The notes beneath the pieces were generated by a model. It was not told where the DNA came from. It searched no databases and saw only the letters and a program-made list of their open reading frames with translations. From NCBI RefSeq assembly GCF_001436255.1, contig NZ_AZEI01000086.1, positions 1 to 42,961 on the forward strand: a DNA stretch of 42,961 bases, written 5' to 3'. The first letter of the stretch is position 1, and every line of letters begins with the position of its first letter. This document shows positions 8,490 through 16,113 of this stretch, piece by piece. This DNA is from Lentilactobacillus rapi DSM 19907 = JCM 15042. Lineage in GTDB: Bacteria > Bacillota > Bacilli > Lactobacillales > Lactobacillaceae. Both the position numbers and the translations under genes were made by a program.

Positions 8490-9656
8490 ATGACAAATGC
8501 AACGGGGAGGGAGCTATTTCACAAGCAAAACCTGGATTTGGTTCTCCAACAAATTTTTAATAATAAAAATATTTCACGAATCGACATTTCGCGAACGTTG
8601 AATTTAAATAAGTCAACGGTTTCGGCCCTTTATAATGAGTTGGATGAAAAAGGCATCCTGAAAGAGGTTGGTTCCGGTGAATCTACCAGTGCCGGTGGCC
8701 GCAAGCCGGTGTTGGTTAAAATCAATGAGCGCTATGGTTACACGATGAACTTTGACCTAGGGTTTCGTCACCTTCACGTGATGGGCAATTATGTCAATGG
8801 TAAAGTCTTTTACTACCAACGAATTGAGGTTGGTGGCCGCAATATTCATCAAATTGTGGACATAATTGACCAGCAACTGGCGGCTTCGTTTCAAAATGAT
8901 CAAACTAAGCACGGCCTGTTTGGAATTGGGTTCTCAATTCACGGGATTGTGCAGGATAATCAAATTCTGAATTCACCTTTCATTGATATGGACGGGGTGG
9001 ATTTAGCTGACCGATATTCAACCAAGTTTGATGTTCCCGTTATTTTGGAAAATGAAGCCAATCTTTCAGGCATCTATGAGCGGGACTTTAACGATGGCCG
9101 CGATAAGGATAATATTGTCGCCATTAGTATTCATAAAGGAATCGGTGCCGGGATTGTCCTCGATAAGCAGTTGTATCGTGGCTTTAACGGTGAAGCGGGT
9201 GAAATTGGCCGCTCATTGATGTTTACCGAAAATTTCACGGATAATAAGAATGATAAAGTGGAAGATTTTTGTTCCGAGGATGCCATTATTGATCAGGTGG
9301 AAGCTCAAACAAAGCGGCAACACCTGACCAGAGAAGACTTGGTTAAGATGAATCAAGCCGGTGATCAGATTGTTCAAAAAGAATTGGTTCACTTTACGTA
9401 TGCCATTTCTCGGGTCATCTACAACGTGGCCATTAGTTTTGCCCCCGAGGAGCTGTATATCAATTCACCACTCATTGAAGCGATCCCAGCACTCTTTGAT
9501 GATGTGGTTGCCAACACTCAGAAATTGGGGATGAAGATTCCAATTCGATTAATCGTGCATTCAGGTTACGCGACCTTGTTGGGTTGCTGCTCGTTGGTGA
9601 CTCATCGGGTATTGAATATGGACGACTATGATTTGGCGTTTGAATTGAAAGAGTAG
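8490..9656 (+). CDS. xylR: ROK-family xylose repressor XylR
   Basis: 388-aa regulator. An N-terminal winged helix-turn-helix (SRIDISRTLNLNKSTVSALY, about residues 29-50) precedes a ROK sugar-binding domain with GIGFSIHGIVQ and GAGIVLDKQLYRGFNGEAGEIG. By family analogy it represses xylose genes and releases DNA when xylose binds. RBS GGGAAGGAAT lies 6-7 bp before the ATG. It is divergent from xylT, 11 kb from xylA, and operator-like palindromes lie before both xylR and xylA. The ROK zinc-site cysteines are not clearly present in the usual arrangement, as is common for XylR. An alternative would be a regulator of a related pentose or glucoside. Confidence 0.85.
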   Translation: MTNATGRELFHKQNLDLVLQQIFNNKNISRIDISRTLNLNKSTVSALYNELDEKGILKEVGSGESTSAGGRKPVLVKINERYGYTMNFDLGFRHLHVMGNYVNGKVFYYQRIEVGGRNIHQIVDIIDQQLAASFQNDQTKHGLFGIGFSIHGIVQDNQILNSPFIDMDGVDLADRYSTKFDVPVILENEANLSGIYERDFNDGRDKDNIVAISIHKGIGAGIVLDKQLYRGFNGEAGEIGRSLMFTENFTDNKNDKVEDFCSEDAIIDQVEAQTKRQHLTREDLVKMNQAGDQIVQKELVHFTYAISRVIYNVAISFAPEELYINSPLIEAIPALFDDVVANTQKLGMKIPIRLIVHSGYATLLGCCSLVTHRVLNMDDYDLAFELKE

Positions 9657-9682
9657 TGAGCGACCGGTTGACACGGTTAATA

Positions 9683-9733
9683 AAAGGCCCTGCAAGTAAA
9701 TCCTAATTGGAGGATTTTGCTTGCAGGGCCTTT
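9683..9733. terminator. Bidirectional terminator between xylR and the AraC gene
   Basis: AAAGGCCCTGCAAG pairs with CTTGCAGGGCCTTT, with an inner AATCCT/AGGATT helix. It is the only hairpin between the convergent genes. The preceding bases (AGTGAGC at 9655 and CGGTTAATA at 9674) match the start of the ~120-nt hairpin repeat, so it may be a reduced relative of that family. Confidence 0.75.
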
Positions 9734-9791
9734 CATATGAGGTAGTAGTCGCATTGAAGCGGTTGTGAAATGGTATGGTTATTATTGAAGA

Positions 9792-10595
9792 TTAACCTGA
9801 AATATAATTTTCTTGAATCGCCTTGGCATACTTGGTTGTTTTAGAAGATTTCCGGTATTCGGCAGGGTTATTGCCGTTTAATTCTTTAAAGTTGCGATTG
9901 AAAGTTCGCAGGTTGGAATAGCCAACAGCAAAAGCAATGTCAGTGATGGCCTCATTAGAGTTCTTAAGCAATTCACGGGCTTTTGAAATTCGAAAACTAT
10001 TTAAATATTTTGTATATGAAATATTCATCGTTTTTTGGAATAATTTAGACAAATAAACGTAATCATAGCCAATCGCAGCTGAAATTTGCTTTAGCGTACA
10101 TTCTTCTTGGTAATGGTTGTTAATATAGTCAATAATTAAATGAATAGTTGTCAACTGGGAAGATGCTTTTCGAGGGGCAAGGCGGGTTTGTTCGACAACC
10201 TTATTACACAATCCGTAAAGAAAACTCTTAATGCCAAAAATATTGTTCATATGTTCAAATTCTGGCGGGGTACTATCAAAAATAACCGGATTATCTGGCA
10301 CTTGGTCAGTGTACTGCTCACTGAACGCACTGATGATTTCTGGAGAAAATAAAATAATGGTCGCTGTTGTGTTCGGAGCCATGTCAAATCCATGAATTTG
10401 ATTTGGAAAAACGATGATGAATTGGCGGGGATTGATATGATAGACATGATCGTCAACTTGCTCTTGAACTTGACCTCTTCTGACGTAGAGAATTTCAAAT
10501 GCTCGATGTAGATGAATCGGATAATTTAAGTCTGTAACATCAAAATGTTTGAAGATTGGTTTGGATTCCAAGCCAAAATGCTGGAATAATACCAT
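9792..10595 (-). CDS. AraC-family transcriptional regulator
   Basis: 267-aa regulator with an N-terminal cupin-like sensing half (HLHRAFEILYVRRGQVQEQV near residues 28-47) and a C-terminal pair of helix-turn-helix motifs. The first is LKQISAAIGYDYVYLSKLFQ; the second is ITDIAFAVGYSNLRTFNRNFKELNGNNPAEYRK, split here by the usual linker. RBS GAGGTGAC lies 6 bp before the ATG. It is divergent from the GH120 gene with 140 bp between, so it most likely activates the GH120-MFS-GH30 block in response to a xylo-oligosaccharide or related sugar; the ligand is inferred from context only. Confidence 0.85.
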   Translation of the reverse strand: MVLFQHFGLESKPIFKHFDVTDLNYPIHLHRAFEILYVRRGQVQEQVDDHVYHINPRQFIIVFPNQIHGFDMAPNTTATIILFSPEIISAFSEQYTDQVPDNPVIFDSTPPEFEHMNNIFGIKSFLYGLCNKVVEQTRLAPRKASSQLTTIHLIIDYINNHYQEECTLKQISAAIGYDYVYLSKLFQKTMNISYTKYLNSFRISKARELLKNSNEAITDIAFAVGYSNLRTFNRNFKELNGNNPAEYRKSSKTTKYAKAIQENYISG

Positions 10596-10660
10596 TTGAA
10601 GTCACCTCGATAATGACAAATATTGTCTCATTTATAACAAAAATCAAGCTATCATGCAAA

Positions 10661-10676
10661 TTGTAAGCGCTGTAAA
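10661..10676 (+). promoter_or_regulatory. Putative catabolite responsive element (CRE)
   Basis: TTGTAAGCGCTGTAAA fits the CcpA box pattern (WTGNAARCGNWWWCA) except near its 3' end. It lies in the gap between the AraC gene and the GH120 gene, 60 bp before the latter's start, so glucose repression through CcpA is likely. Confidence 0.6.
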
Positions 10677-10735
10677 GTTAGAGAGGAACAGCGTACAGGT
10701 CGTTCAATCATTGAATTTGGGAGGAGTGCTATTCA

Positions 10736-12679
10736 TTGACAATTTATCATGTTTCAAAGAGTGGCGATGACCAAAATCCTGGGTCAAAGCAAGCCCCGTT
10801 TCTGACGATTAATCAGGCAGCACAAACGGCTCAACCTGGCGATACGATCCTTGTCCATCAGGGAACTTATCGAGAGTGGGTCAATCCACAAGTCGGCGGA
10901 AGCAGTCCGAAAAAAATGATCACTTACCAAGCCGCAAGCAATGAGCGCGTAATCATTAAAGGCTCTGAGATTGTGACTCATTGGGAAGATATGGGGCATG
11001 GCATTTGGAAAGCAGTTGTTGACAATCAGATTTTTGGGAATTTTAATCCCTTTGCGTTTGAGCTGAATGGCGACTGGCTTGAACAGGGAAATGGCTGTCA
11101 CGCGGGAATGGTGTTTGTAGATGGCAAGGCGCTATTTGAAGCTCATGATTACAACGAGATGGCAACGGGGATTGCTGCAGGTCAGGTACGGGAATACATT
11201 ACCCAAAAGACCGTTCCTAATCCAAATCACCAAAGTGGCAAATATAAATGGTTTGCCGAGGTTGGAGCTACCCAAACGACGATTTATATCAATTGTCATG
11301 AGATCGATGTTAATAAACAAACCGTGGAAATCAGTGTTCGAAAGTTTTGCTTTTATCCTCAAAAAACGGGTCTGAATTATATCAAGGTTGCCGGATTTGA
11401 AATGGCGCAGGCAGCCACAAATTGGGCGCCGCCAACTGCAGAACAAGAAGGCTTGATTGGCGTCAACTGGTCCAAAGGCTGGGTCATCGAAAACAATGAC
11501 ATTCATGATTCAAAGTGCTGTGGAATTAGTCTGGGGTCTGTGCCAATTAGCAAGTCAAAACAAAATCAATTTGCGGCCAAGCATGATCGGCCGGGATATC
11601 AGTATCAAATCGAAGCCATGTTTCATGCGTATGCTCAAAACTGGGACAAGGACCATATTGGGTCCCATATCATTCGCCATAACCAAATTCATGATTGCGG
11701 TCAGGCTGGTGTGATTGGGTTCTTGGGTGGGGCCTTTTCAACTATCTCTGATAATCATTTCTACCAAATTGGGACCCGTTATGAATTTGGTGGCTGGGAA
11801 ATTGCGGCCTTAAAATTGCATGCACCAATTGATACCATCATCGAACATAACCTGTGCAATCAATGTTCACTTGGTACATGGCTGGATTGGCAGGCGCAGG
11901 GAACCAGGATCACCAAAAACGTGTATGCAGAAAATTTGCGCGATTTACTTTTCGAGGTGAATCATGGTCCTTTCTTGGTTGATAATAATATGCTCTTGTC
12001 GAATGAGGCGATTAATGAATTCTCACAGGGTGGGGCGTTTGTTAACAATTTGATTGCGGGCAAAGTCCTGATTCAATCTGTCTTGAATCGAACGACGCCA
12101 TACCATCAGCCACACTCGACCCTCATCAAGGGATACGCCTGTATTTATGGTGGGGATGATCGATATTTGAATAATATTTTTATTGGCAAGCCAAATGACC
12201 CTGACTTGAATAAACAGATTGGAACTGCTATCTACAATGGGAGTCCCACCTCGATGGCTGAATTTAAGGCTGCTGTCGAGCAACGACTTCCTGGAGATAT
12301 CGAGTTGTTTGAAACGATTCGTCAGCCAGCATATATTGATCACAACGTTTATCTTGGCGGTGCCCAAGCCTTTGATCAGGAACAAACGACTATTCAACAA
12401 ACTGAATGGCAGGCCAAATTGAAGGCGTCAGTTCAGAAATCAACGGTTGGGCTACAAATCAACATTCCACCAGAATTAATTGACTTTTTAGTGCCAATTC
12501 AAGATACCGAATCGCTTGGAAAAGTTCGATTGGCAGATGCAGATTTTGAAAATCGCGATGGTTCTGAAGTCAGAATTGATGAAGATATTAATCGTGATAA
12601 AAATGCGAGTCTGAGAATTGCGGGCCCAATTAATCAGCTAAAGCCCGGAATGAATCAGCTTAAATTCAGTGGTTTTTAA
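10736..12679 (+). CDS. GH120-like beta-xylosidase, right-handed beta-helix
   Basis: 647-aa protein without signal peptide, so probably cytoplasmic, removing xylose from imported xylo-oligosaccharides. The N-terminus (YHVSKSGDDQNPG, then TINQAAQTAQPGDTILV) is typical of parallel beta-helix enzymes. WLDWQAQG carries Asp384 and LLFEVNHGP carries Glu407. Their 23-residue spacing matches the nucleophile Asp382 and acid/base Glu405 that I recall for the Thermoanaerobacterium GH120 enzyme. The start is a TTG at 10736, 11 bp after GGGAGG; no in-frame ATG is near. Neighbours (AraC regulator, sugar MFS, GH30) support an oligosaccharide utilisation block. Family assignment rests on motifs, not on a search. 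Confidence 0.75.
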   Translation: MTIYHVSKSGDDQNPGSKQAPFLTINQAAQTAQPGDTILVHQGTYREWVNPQVGGSSPKKMITYQAASNERVIIKGSEIVTHWEDMGHGIWKAVVDNQIFGNFNPFAFELNGDWLEQGNGCHAGMVFVDGKALFEAHDYNEMATGIAAGQVREYITQKTVPNPNHQSGKYKWFAEVGATQTTIYINCHEIDVNKQTVEISVRKFCFYPQKTGLNYIKVAGFEMAQAATNWAPPTAEQEGLIGVNWSKGWVIENNDIHDSKCCGISLGSVPISKSKQNQFAAKHDRPGYQYQIEAMFHAYAQNWDKDHIGSHIIRHNQIHDCGQAGVIGFLGGAFSTISDNHFYQIGTRYEFGGWEIAALKLHAPIDTIIEHNLCNQCSLGTWLDWQAQGTRITKNVYAENLRDLLFEVNHGPFLVDNNMLLSNEAINEFSQGGAFVNNLIAGKVLIQSVLNRTTPYHQPHSTLIKGYACIYGGDDRYLNNIFIGKPNDPDLNKQIGTAIYNGSPTSMAEFKAAVEQRLPGDIELFETIRQPAYIDHNVYLGGAQAFDQEQTTIQQTEWQAKLKASVQKSTVGLQINIPPELIDFLVPIQDTESLGKVRLADADFENRDGSEVRIDEDINRDKNASLRIAGPINQLKPGMNQLKFSGF

Positions 12680-13241
12680 ATTTGTACATTTCACCAGCTT
12701 CGTCATTTGGCGAGTGAAGGATGGTTAACAGATAAAGTGAGGTTCCAATAATGAGCGCAGAGCTCACTAATTGGAATCTTATTTTTGTCTGTTGAGTTTA
12801 AGCTAACGTAACGACACATCCTGCTATACCAGCTCTTTCGCCGGACATGATTTGAGAGCAAATTAGTCAGATGACAATTATTGTCCAATAGAAAACAAAT
12901 AGCAGCATATCGACAAGTTTGTTTTGGGAATAAACTAACGTTGTACTTAATTAAGTTACGGTTTTCGAGATTATTCATTAGGTTTGGCTTTTTTTAAGGA
13001 TGAATGAAAGCGGTTGCTAAGAGCCCTGGAGTTTATTGGCGATACAACTAAACGCAGCTAAATGACGGTGACGACCGTCTGAATGATTTGCAATTTTAAC
13101 AAATGTTTGGGCTTTTAAAAATCACTTTTGTTCGGAATCAAGATAGTTTAACGCGTTTCATAAATAAAATTGTAAGCGGATCCACCCAGGTGGGCGGAAT
13201 CAGGCTTGCAGTGAGCATGTCAATAAATAGAAAAGGTGAAG
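12680..13241. other. Intergenic region with a large imperfect inverted repeat
   Basis: No credible gene is visible in these 560 bp. At 12717-12828 AGGATG..TTA pairs with TAA..CATCCT around an inner 15-bp arm pair (GGTTCCAAT.ATGAGC with GCTCA.T.ATTGGAATC). There is no T run, so it is not a standard terminator. The rest is AT-rich; near the downstream gene, TTTAACGCGTTTCA (13147-13160) has a CGCG-centred palindrome like LacI-family operators, followed by a CRE-like box. Confidence 0.6.
13170..13184 (+). promoter_or_regulatory. Putative CRE upstream of the MFS sugar carrier
   Basis: TTGTAAGCGGATCCA matches the CcpA box with one poor position. It lies about 60 bp before the carrier start, suggesting carbon catabolite repression. 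Confidence 0.55.
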
Positions 13242-14546
13242 ATGATGGCACAAAATGAAAATGTCCCAGAATGGCATGGGACGGTTCTAGATAGTGAGCA
13301 ACCCAAGAAACCAATCAAAATTGGGATTGCCACCGGGATTGGCGCACTCTTATGGTTGGGACCTTATTTAGGAGTTAACGGTGTTTTGCTTCCTGCCAAG
13401 GTTCAACAGATTATCCCTTCTGAAAAAGCCCAAGTGGTCGCGTTACTGGCTTCGGCCGCAATGATTGCTGCAACGTTGGCGAACATTGTTATCGGTGGGT
13501 TCTCTGATATTACCCGATCAAGATTTGGTCGCCGGACCCCCTGGATCATTGCAGGATCTGTTGGAAGTTTGCTGACATTGCTGTGGTTTAACATGGCTGG
13601 CACGGTAACAATGATGGTGGTTGCCTGGTGTTCGTATCAAATTTGTTTGAACGCGATTGTTGCTCCATTGCTTGCATTTTTGCAAGACCAGGTTGCGCCG
13701 AAGAACCGGGGAACAATTTCATCAATTTACGCCTTTGGTTATGTAATCGGGCAATATGGTGGTCAAGTTGTTGGTGCGCAATTCTTAAGTCATGTAGGGA
13801 CTGGGATTGTTGTCATGGCCTTCTTAACATTACTTTCTGGACCGCTTGCCGCAATTATCGTTCGGGAACCATCTAGCTTAGGAATGCCGAAGAAGCACTT
13901 TACCATGGGAATGGTTGTTCAAAACTTTATTTTCCCATTACATCATGCAAAAGACTTTTACTTAGCCCTGTTTGGTAAGTTATTAATCAACACGGCGACG
14001 ACTGCCATCATGGGTTATCAATTGTACATCTTGAGTGATTACATTCAGTTAAATACTGGTGGTCAACAGAAGTACATTTCAATCATTAACATGATGCTGA
14101 TGGTAACTGCAATTATTATGTCAATCAGTGCTGGTCCGGTCTCTGACTGGATGAAGAGTCGTAAAATCCCCGTATTCATTGCAGCGTTCTTAGTTGCTGT
14201 CGGGGTTGCCTTCCCAATGTTGAGCCGTAACCCTTGGACTATGTTAGTTTACGGATTACTTGCCGGTCTTGGAATGGGAATCTTCTTTGCGGTTGACCAA
14301 GCCTTGAACTTGGAAGTTTTGCCAAATCCACAAACAGCCGCTAAAGATTTAGGAATCTTGAATTTAGCTAACACTGGTTCACAAATTATTGGACCAATTG
14401 TGGCTGCCTCAATCGTTACAGCTAACCACGGCAGCTACTTTGGAATATTCCCGGTATGTGCCGGTCTTGCCCTTATCGGTGGCGTGATGATTCTCTTTGT
14501 TAATGAGCATCGAGACGTGAAGACGCAAGAAGCAAATGCCAAGTAA
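13242..14546 (+). CDS. MFS sugar transporter (SLC45/GPH-like)
   Basis: 434-aa carrier with about 12 membrane segments. The loop motif GGFSDITRSRFGRRTPWI after TM2 is the signature of SLC45/GPH-like sugar carriers, and a second copy-like motif (GPVSDWMKSRK) follows TM8. It probably imports a xyloside or xylo-oligosaccharide for the neighbouring cytoplasmic GH120 and GH30 enzymes. Start ATG 13242 (or 13245) follows AAAGG; the GTG at 13236 overlaps the RBS. It lies 105 bp before GH30 with an intercistronic hairpin between them. The substrate is inferred from neighbours only. Confidence 0.8.
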   Translation: MMAQNENVPEWHGTVLDSEQPKKPIKIGIATGIGALLWLGPYLGVNGVLLPAKVQQIIPSEKAQVVALLASAAMIAATLANIVIGGFSDITRSRFGRRTPWIIAGSVGSLLTLLWFNMAGTVTMMVVAWCSYQICLNAIVAPLLAFLQDQVAPKNRGTISSIYAFGYVIGQYGGQVVGAQFLSHVGTGIVVMAFLTLLSGPLAAIIVREPSSLGMPKKHFTMGMVVQNFIFPLHHAKDFYLALFGKLLINTATTAIMGYQLYILSDYIQLNTGGQQKYISIINMMLMVTAIIMSISAGPVSDWMKSRKIPVFIAAFLVAVGVAFPMLSRNPWTMLVYGLLAGLGMGIFFAVDQALNLEVLPNPQTAAKDLGILNLANTGSQIIGPIVAASIVTANHGSYFGIFPVCAGLALIGGVMILFVNEHRDVKTQEANAK

Positions 14547-14569
14547 CAGTCAGAATGGTATCAATCAGT

Positions 14570-14600
14570 CCTTAAGGTGTATTGTCTTTGCCACCTTAGG
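14570..14600 (+). other. Intercistronic hairpin
   Basis: CCTTAAGGTG pairs with CACCTTAGG (one bulge) between the carrier and GH30. There is no T run, so partial attenuation or an mRNA-stability stem is more likely than full termination. Confidence 0.5.
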
Positions 14601-14651
14601 ATTGTCATAAATGATGTAAAGACAAATACAAAACAGAGGTGAATTTTATTT

Positions 14652-15980
14652 ATGAGTGCAACACAAATCGAAAGTACTCAAGACTCACAACTTGTAAAGA
14701 GTGAGTTGAGCACCACGACCGAGAAGCTTCATAATAATCTCGAAGTTGGCACTGAAAAGCGTCAAGAAATTTGGGGCTTTGGCCAAACTTTTAACGAATT
14801 AGGTTGGCAGGCATTACAAAGTCTTTCTGAAGAAAAGCGCAATGAGATTTTGGACGATTTGTTCAAGCCTGGTGAAGGCGAAAATTATCGAATCTGCCGG
14901 ATCCCGGTTGGTGCCAGTGATTATGCTTTAAACTGGTATTCATTAGACGAAACACCGGATGATTATGAATTAACAGATTTTTCCATCGAACGTGATAAAA
15001 AGTATTTAATTCCGTATATCAAGGCTGCCCAAAAGCGGAACCCAGACATCGTCTTTTCCGCTTCACCATGGAGTCCGCCTACATGGATGAAGACTAAGCC
15101 CGTGTATAACTACGGAATCTTGAAACATGATGAGAAGACCCAACAAGCTTATGCCAATTACTTTGTAAAGTTCATTCAAGCATATGAGGCTGAAGGAATT
15201 CATATCAGCCAATTGTTCCCCCAAAATGAACCACAACGGGATCAGAAATTCCCATCATGCTACTGGACTGGTGAAGAGTTACGTGATTTCATTAAGAATT
15301 ATCTTGGACCAACCTTTGAAAAAGCAGGGTTGAATACCGATATTTGGTTAGGAACGATCAATTCACCACTCGAAGATACGGAAATGACCAAGGATGAAAC
15401 CACTGACTATCCCGTCATTACCGAAACGGTTCTTTCAGATCCAGATGCTTACAAGTACATTAAAGGGGTTACCTACCAGTGGGCAGGCAAGTCAGTGCTG
15501 CAACGGACTGTTCAATCATTCCCAGAACTGAATTACTTCCAGTCAGAATCTGAATGTGGTAATGGTAACAATACTTGGACGTATGGGGAATATGTCTTTA
15601 ACCTGTTCCGTCACTATATCAGTAACGGCGTAAATGCTTATATGTACTGGAACTCCGTTTTACAAGATGGTGAAAGTACCTGGGGCTGGCTGCAAAACAG
15701 CATGATCTCAGTTGATTCTAAGACTGGACAATCGACGTTGAACCCTGAGTACTATGTCATGAGACATTATGCGCATTATGTTCAACCTGGTGCCCACTTG
15801 CTTTCATATGGTGGTCACGCCGCTGGTGAAGCGACGGCGTATGAAAACCCAGATGGCAGCAATGTTGTGGTTATGTCAAACAGCATGAATCATGATCGTG
15901 ATATTACGATTAATGTTAAGGGTGACACATATAAGGCCCATCTAAAGGCACATTCATTCAGTACGTTTATATTTAAGTAA
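14652..15980 (+). CDS. GH30 family glycoside hydrolase, cytoplasmic
   Basis: 442-aa TIM-barrel enzyme. Visible GH30 hallmarks are GFGQTFNELGW near residue 42, SASPWSPPTWMKT, the acid/base in FPQNEP (Glu193), and a nucleophile region FQSESECG with Glu299 the likely catalytic residue (Glu301 the alternative). It ends in the small beta-domain common to the family. There is no signal peptide, so it acts on imported sugars; beta-xylosidase or beta-glucosidase activity is plausible from the neighbouring GH120 and MFS genes but not decided by sequence. RBS AGAGGTG lies 12 bp before the ATG. A terminator follows at 16020. Confidence 0.8.
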   Translation: MSATQIESTQDSQLVKSELSTTTEKLHNNLEVGTEKRQEIWGFGQTFNELGWQALQSLSEEKRNEILDDLFKPGEGENYRICRIPVGASDYALNWYSLDETPDDYELTDFSIERDKKYLIPYIKAAQKRNPDIVFSASPWSPPTWMKTKPVYNYGILKHDEKTQQAYANYFVKFIQAYEAEGIHISQLFPQNEPQRDQKFPSCYWTGEELRDFIKNYLGPTFEKAGLNTDIWLGTINSPLEDTEMTKDETTDYPVITETVLSDPDAYKYIKGVTYQWAGKSVLQRTVQSFPELNYFQSESECGNGNNTWTYGEYVFNLFRHYISNGVNAYMYWNSVLQDGESTWGWLQNSMISVDSKTGQSTLNPEYYVMRHYAHYVQPGAHLLSYGGHAAGEATAYENPDGSNVVVMSNSMNHDRDITINVKGDTYKAHLKAHSFSTFIFK

Positions 15981-16019
15981 AAATTTTAGTATGGTATCAA
16001 CCAACTTACAAACAAAAAG

Positions 16020-16056
16020 GAGGGACGGGGATCTTGATTCCTCGTCTCTCTTCTTT
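16020..16056 (+). terminator. Intrinsic terminator after GH30
   Basis: GAGGGACGGGGA pairs with TCCTCGTCTCTC (G-T pairs included) around a 7-nt loop and is followed by TTCTTT. It would end the AraC-linked transcript before the secreted protein gene. Confidence 0.8.
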
Positions 16057-16113
16057 ACAAAAATCTTGAATGGTTATTTGTTAAGAATTATTAACTAATG
16101 GAGGAATCGTATC

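Noticed and set aside
12703-12978. 91-aa minus-strand frame
   Set aside because: It crosses the large inverted repeat, lacks an RBS and has no protein-like pattern.
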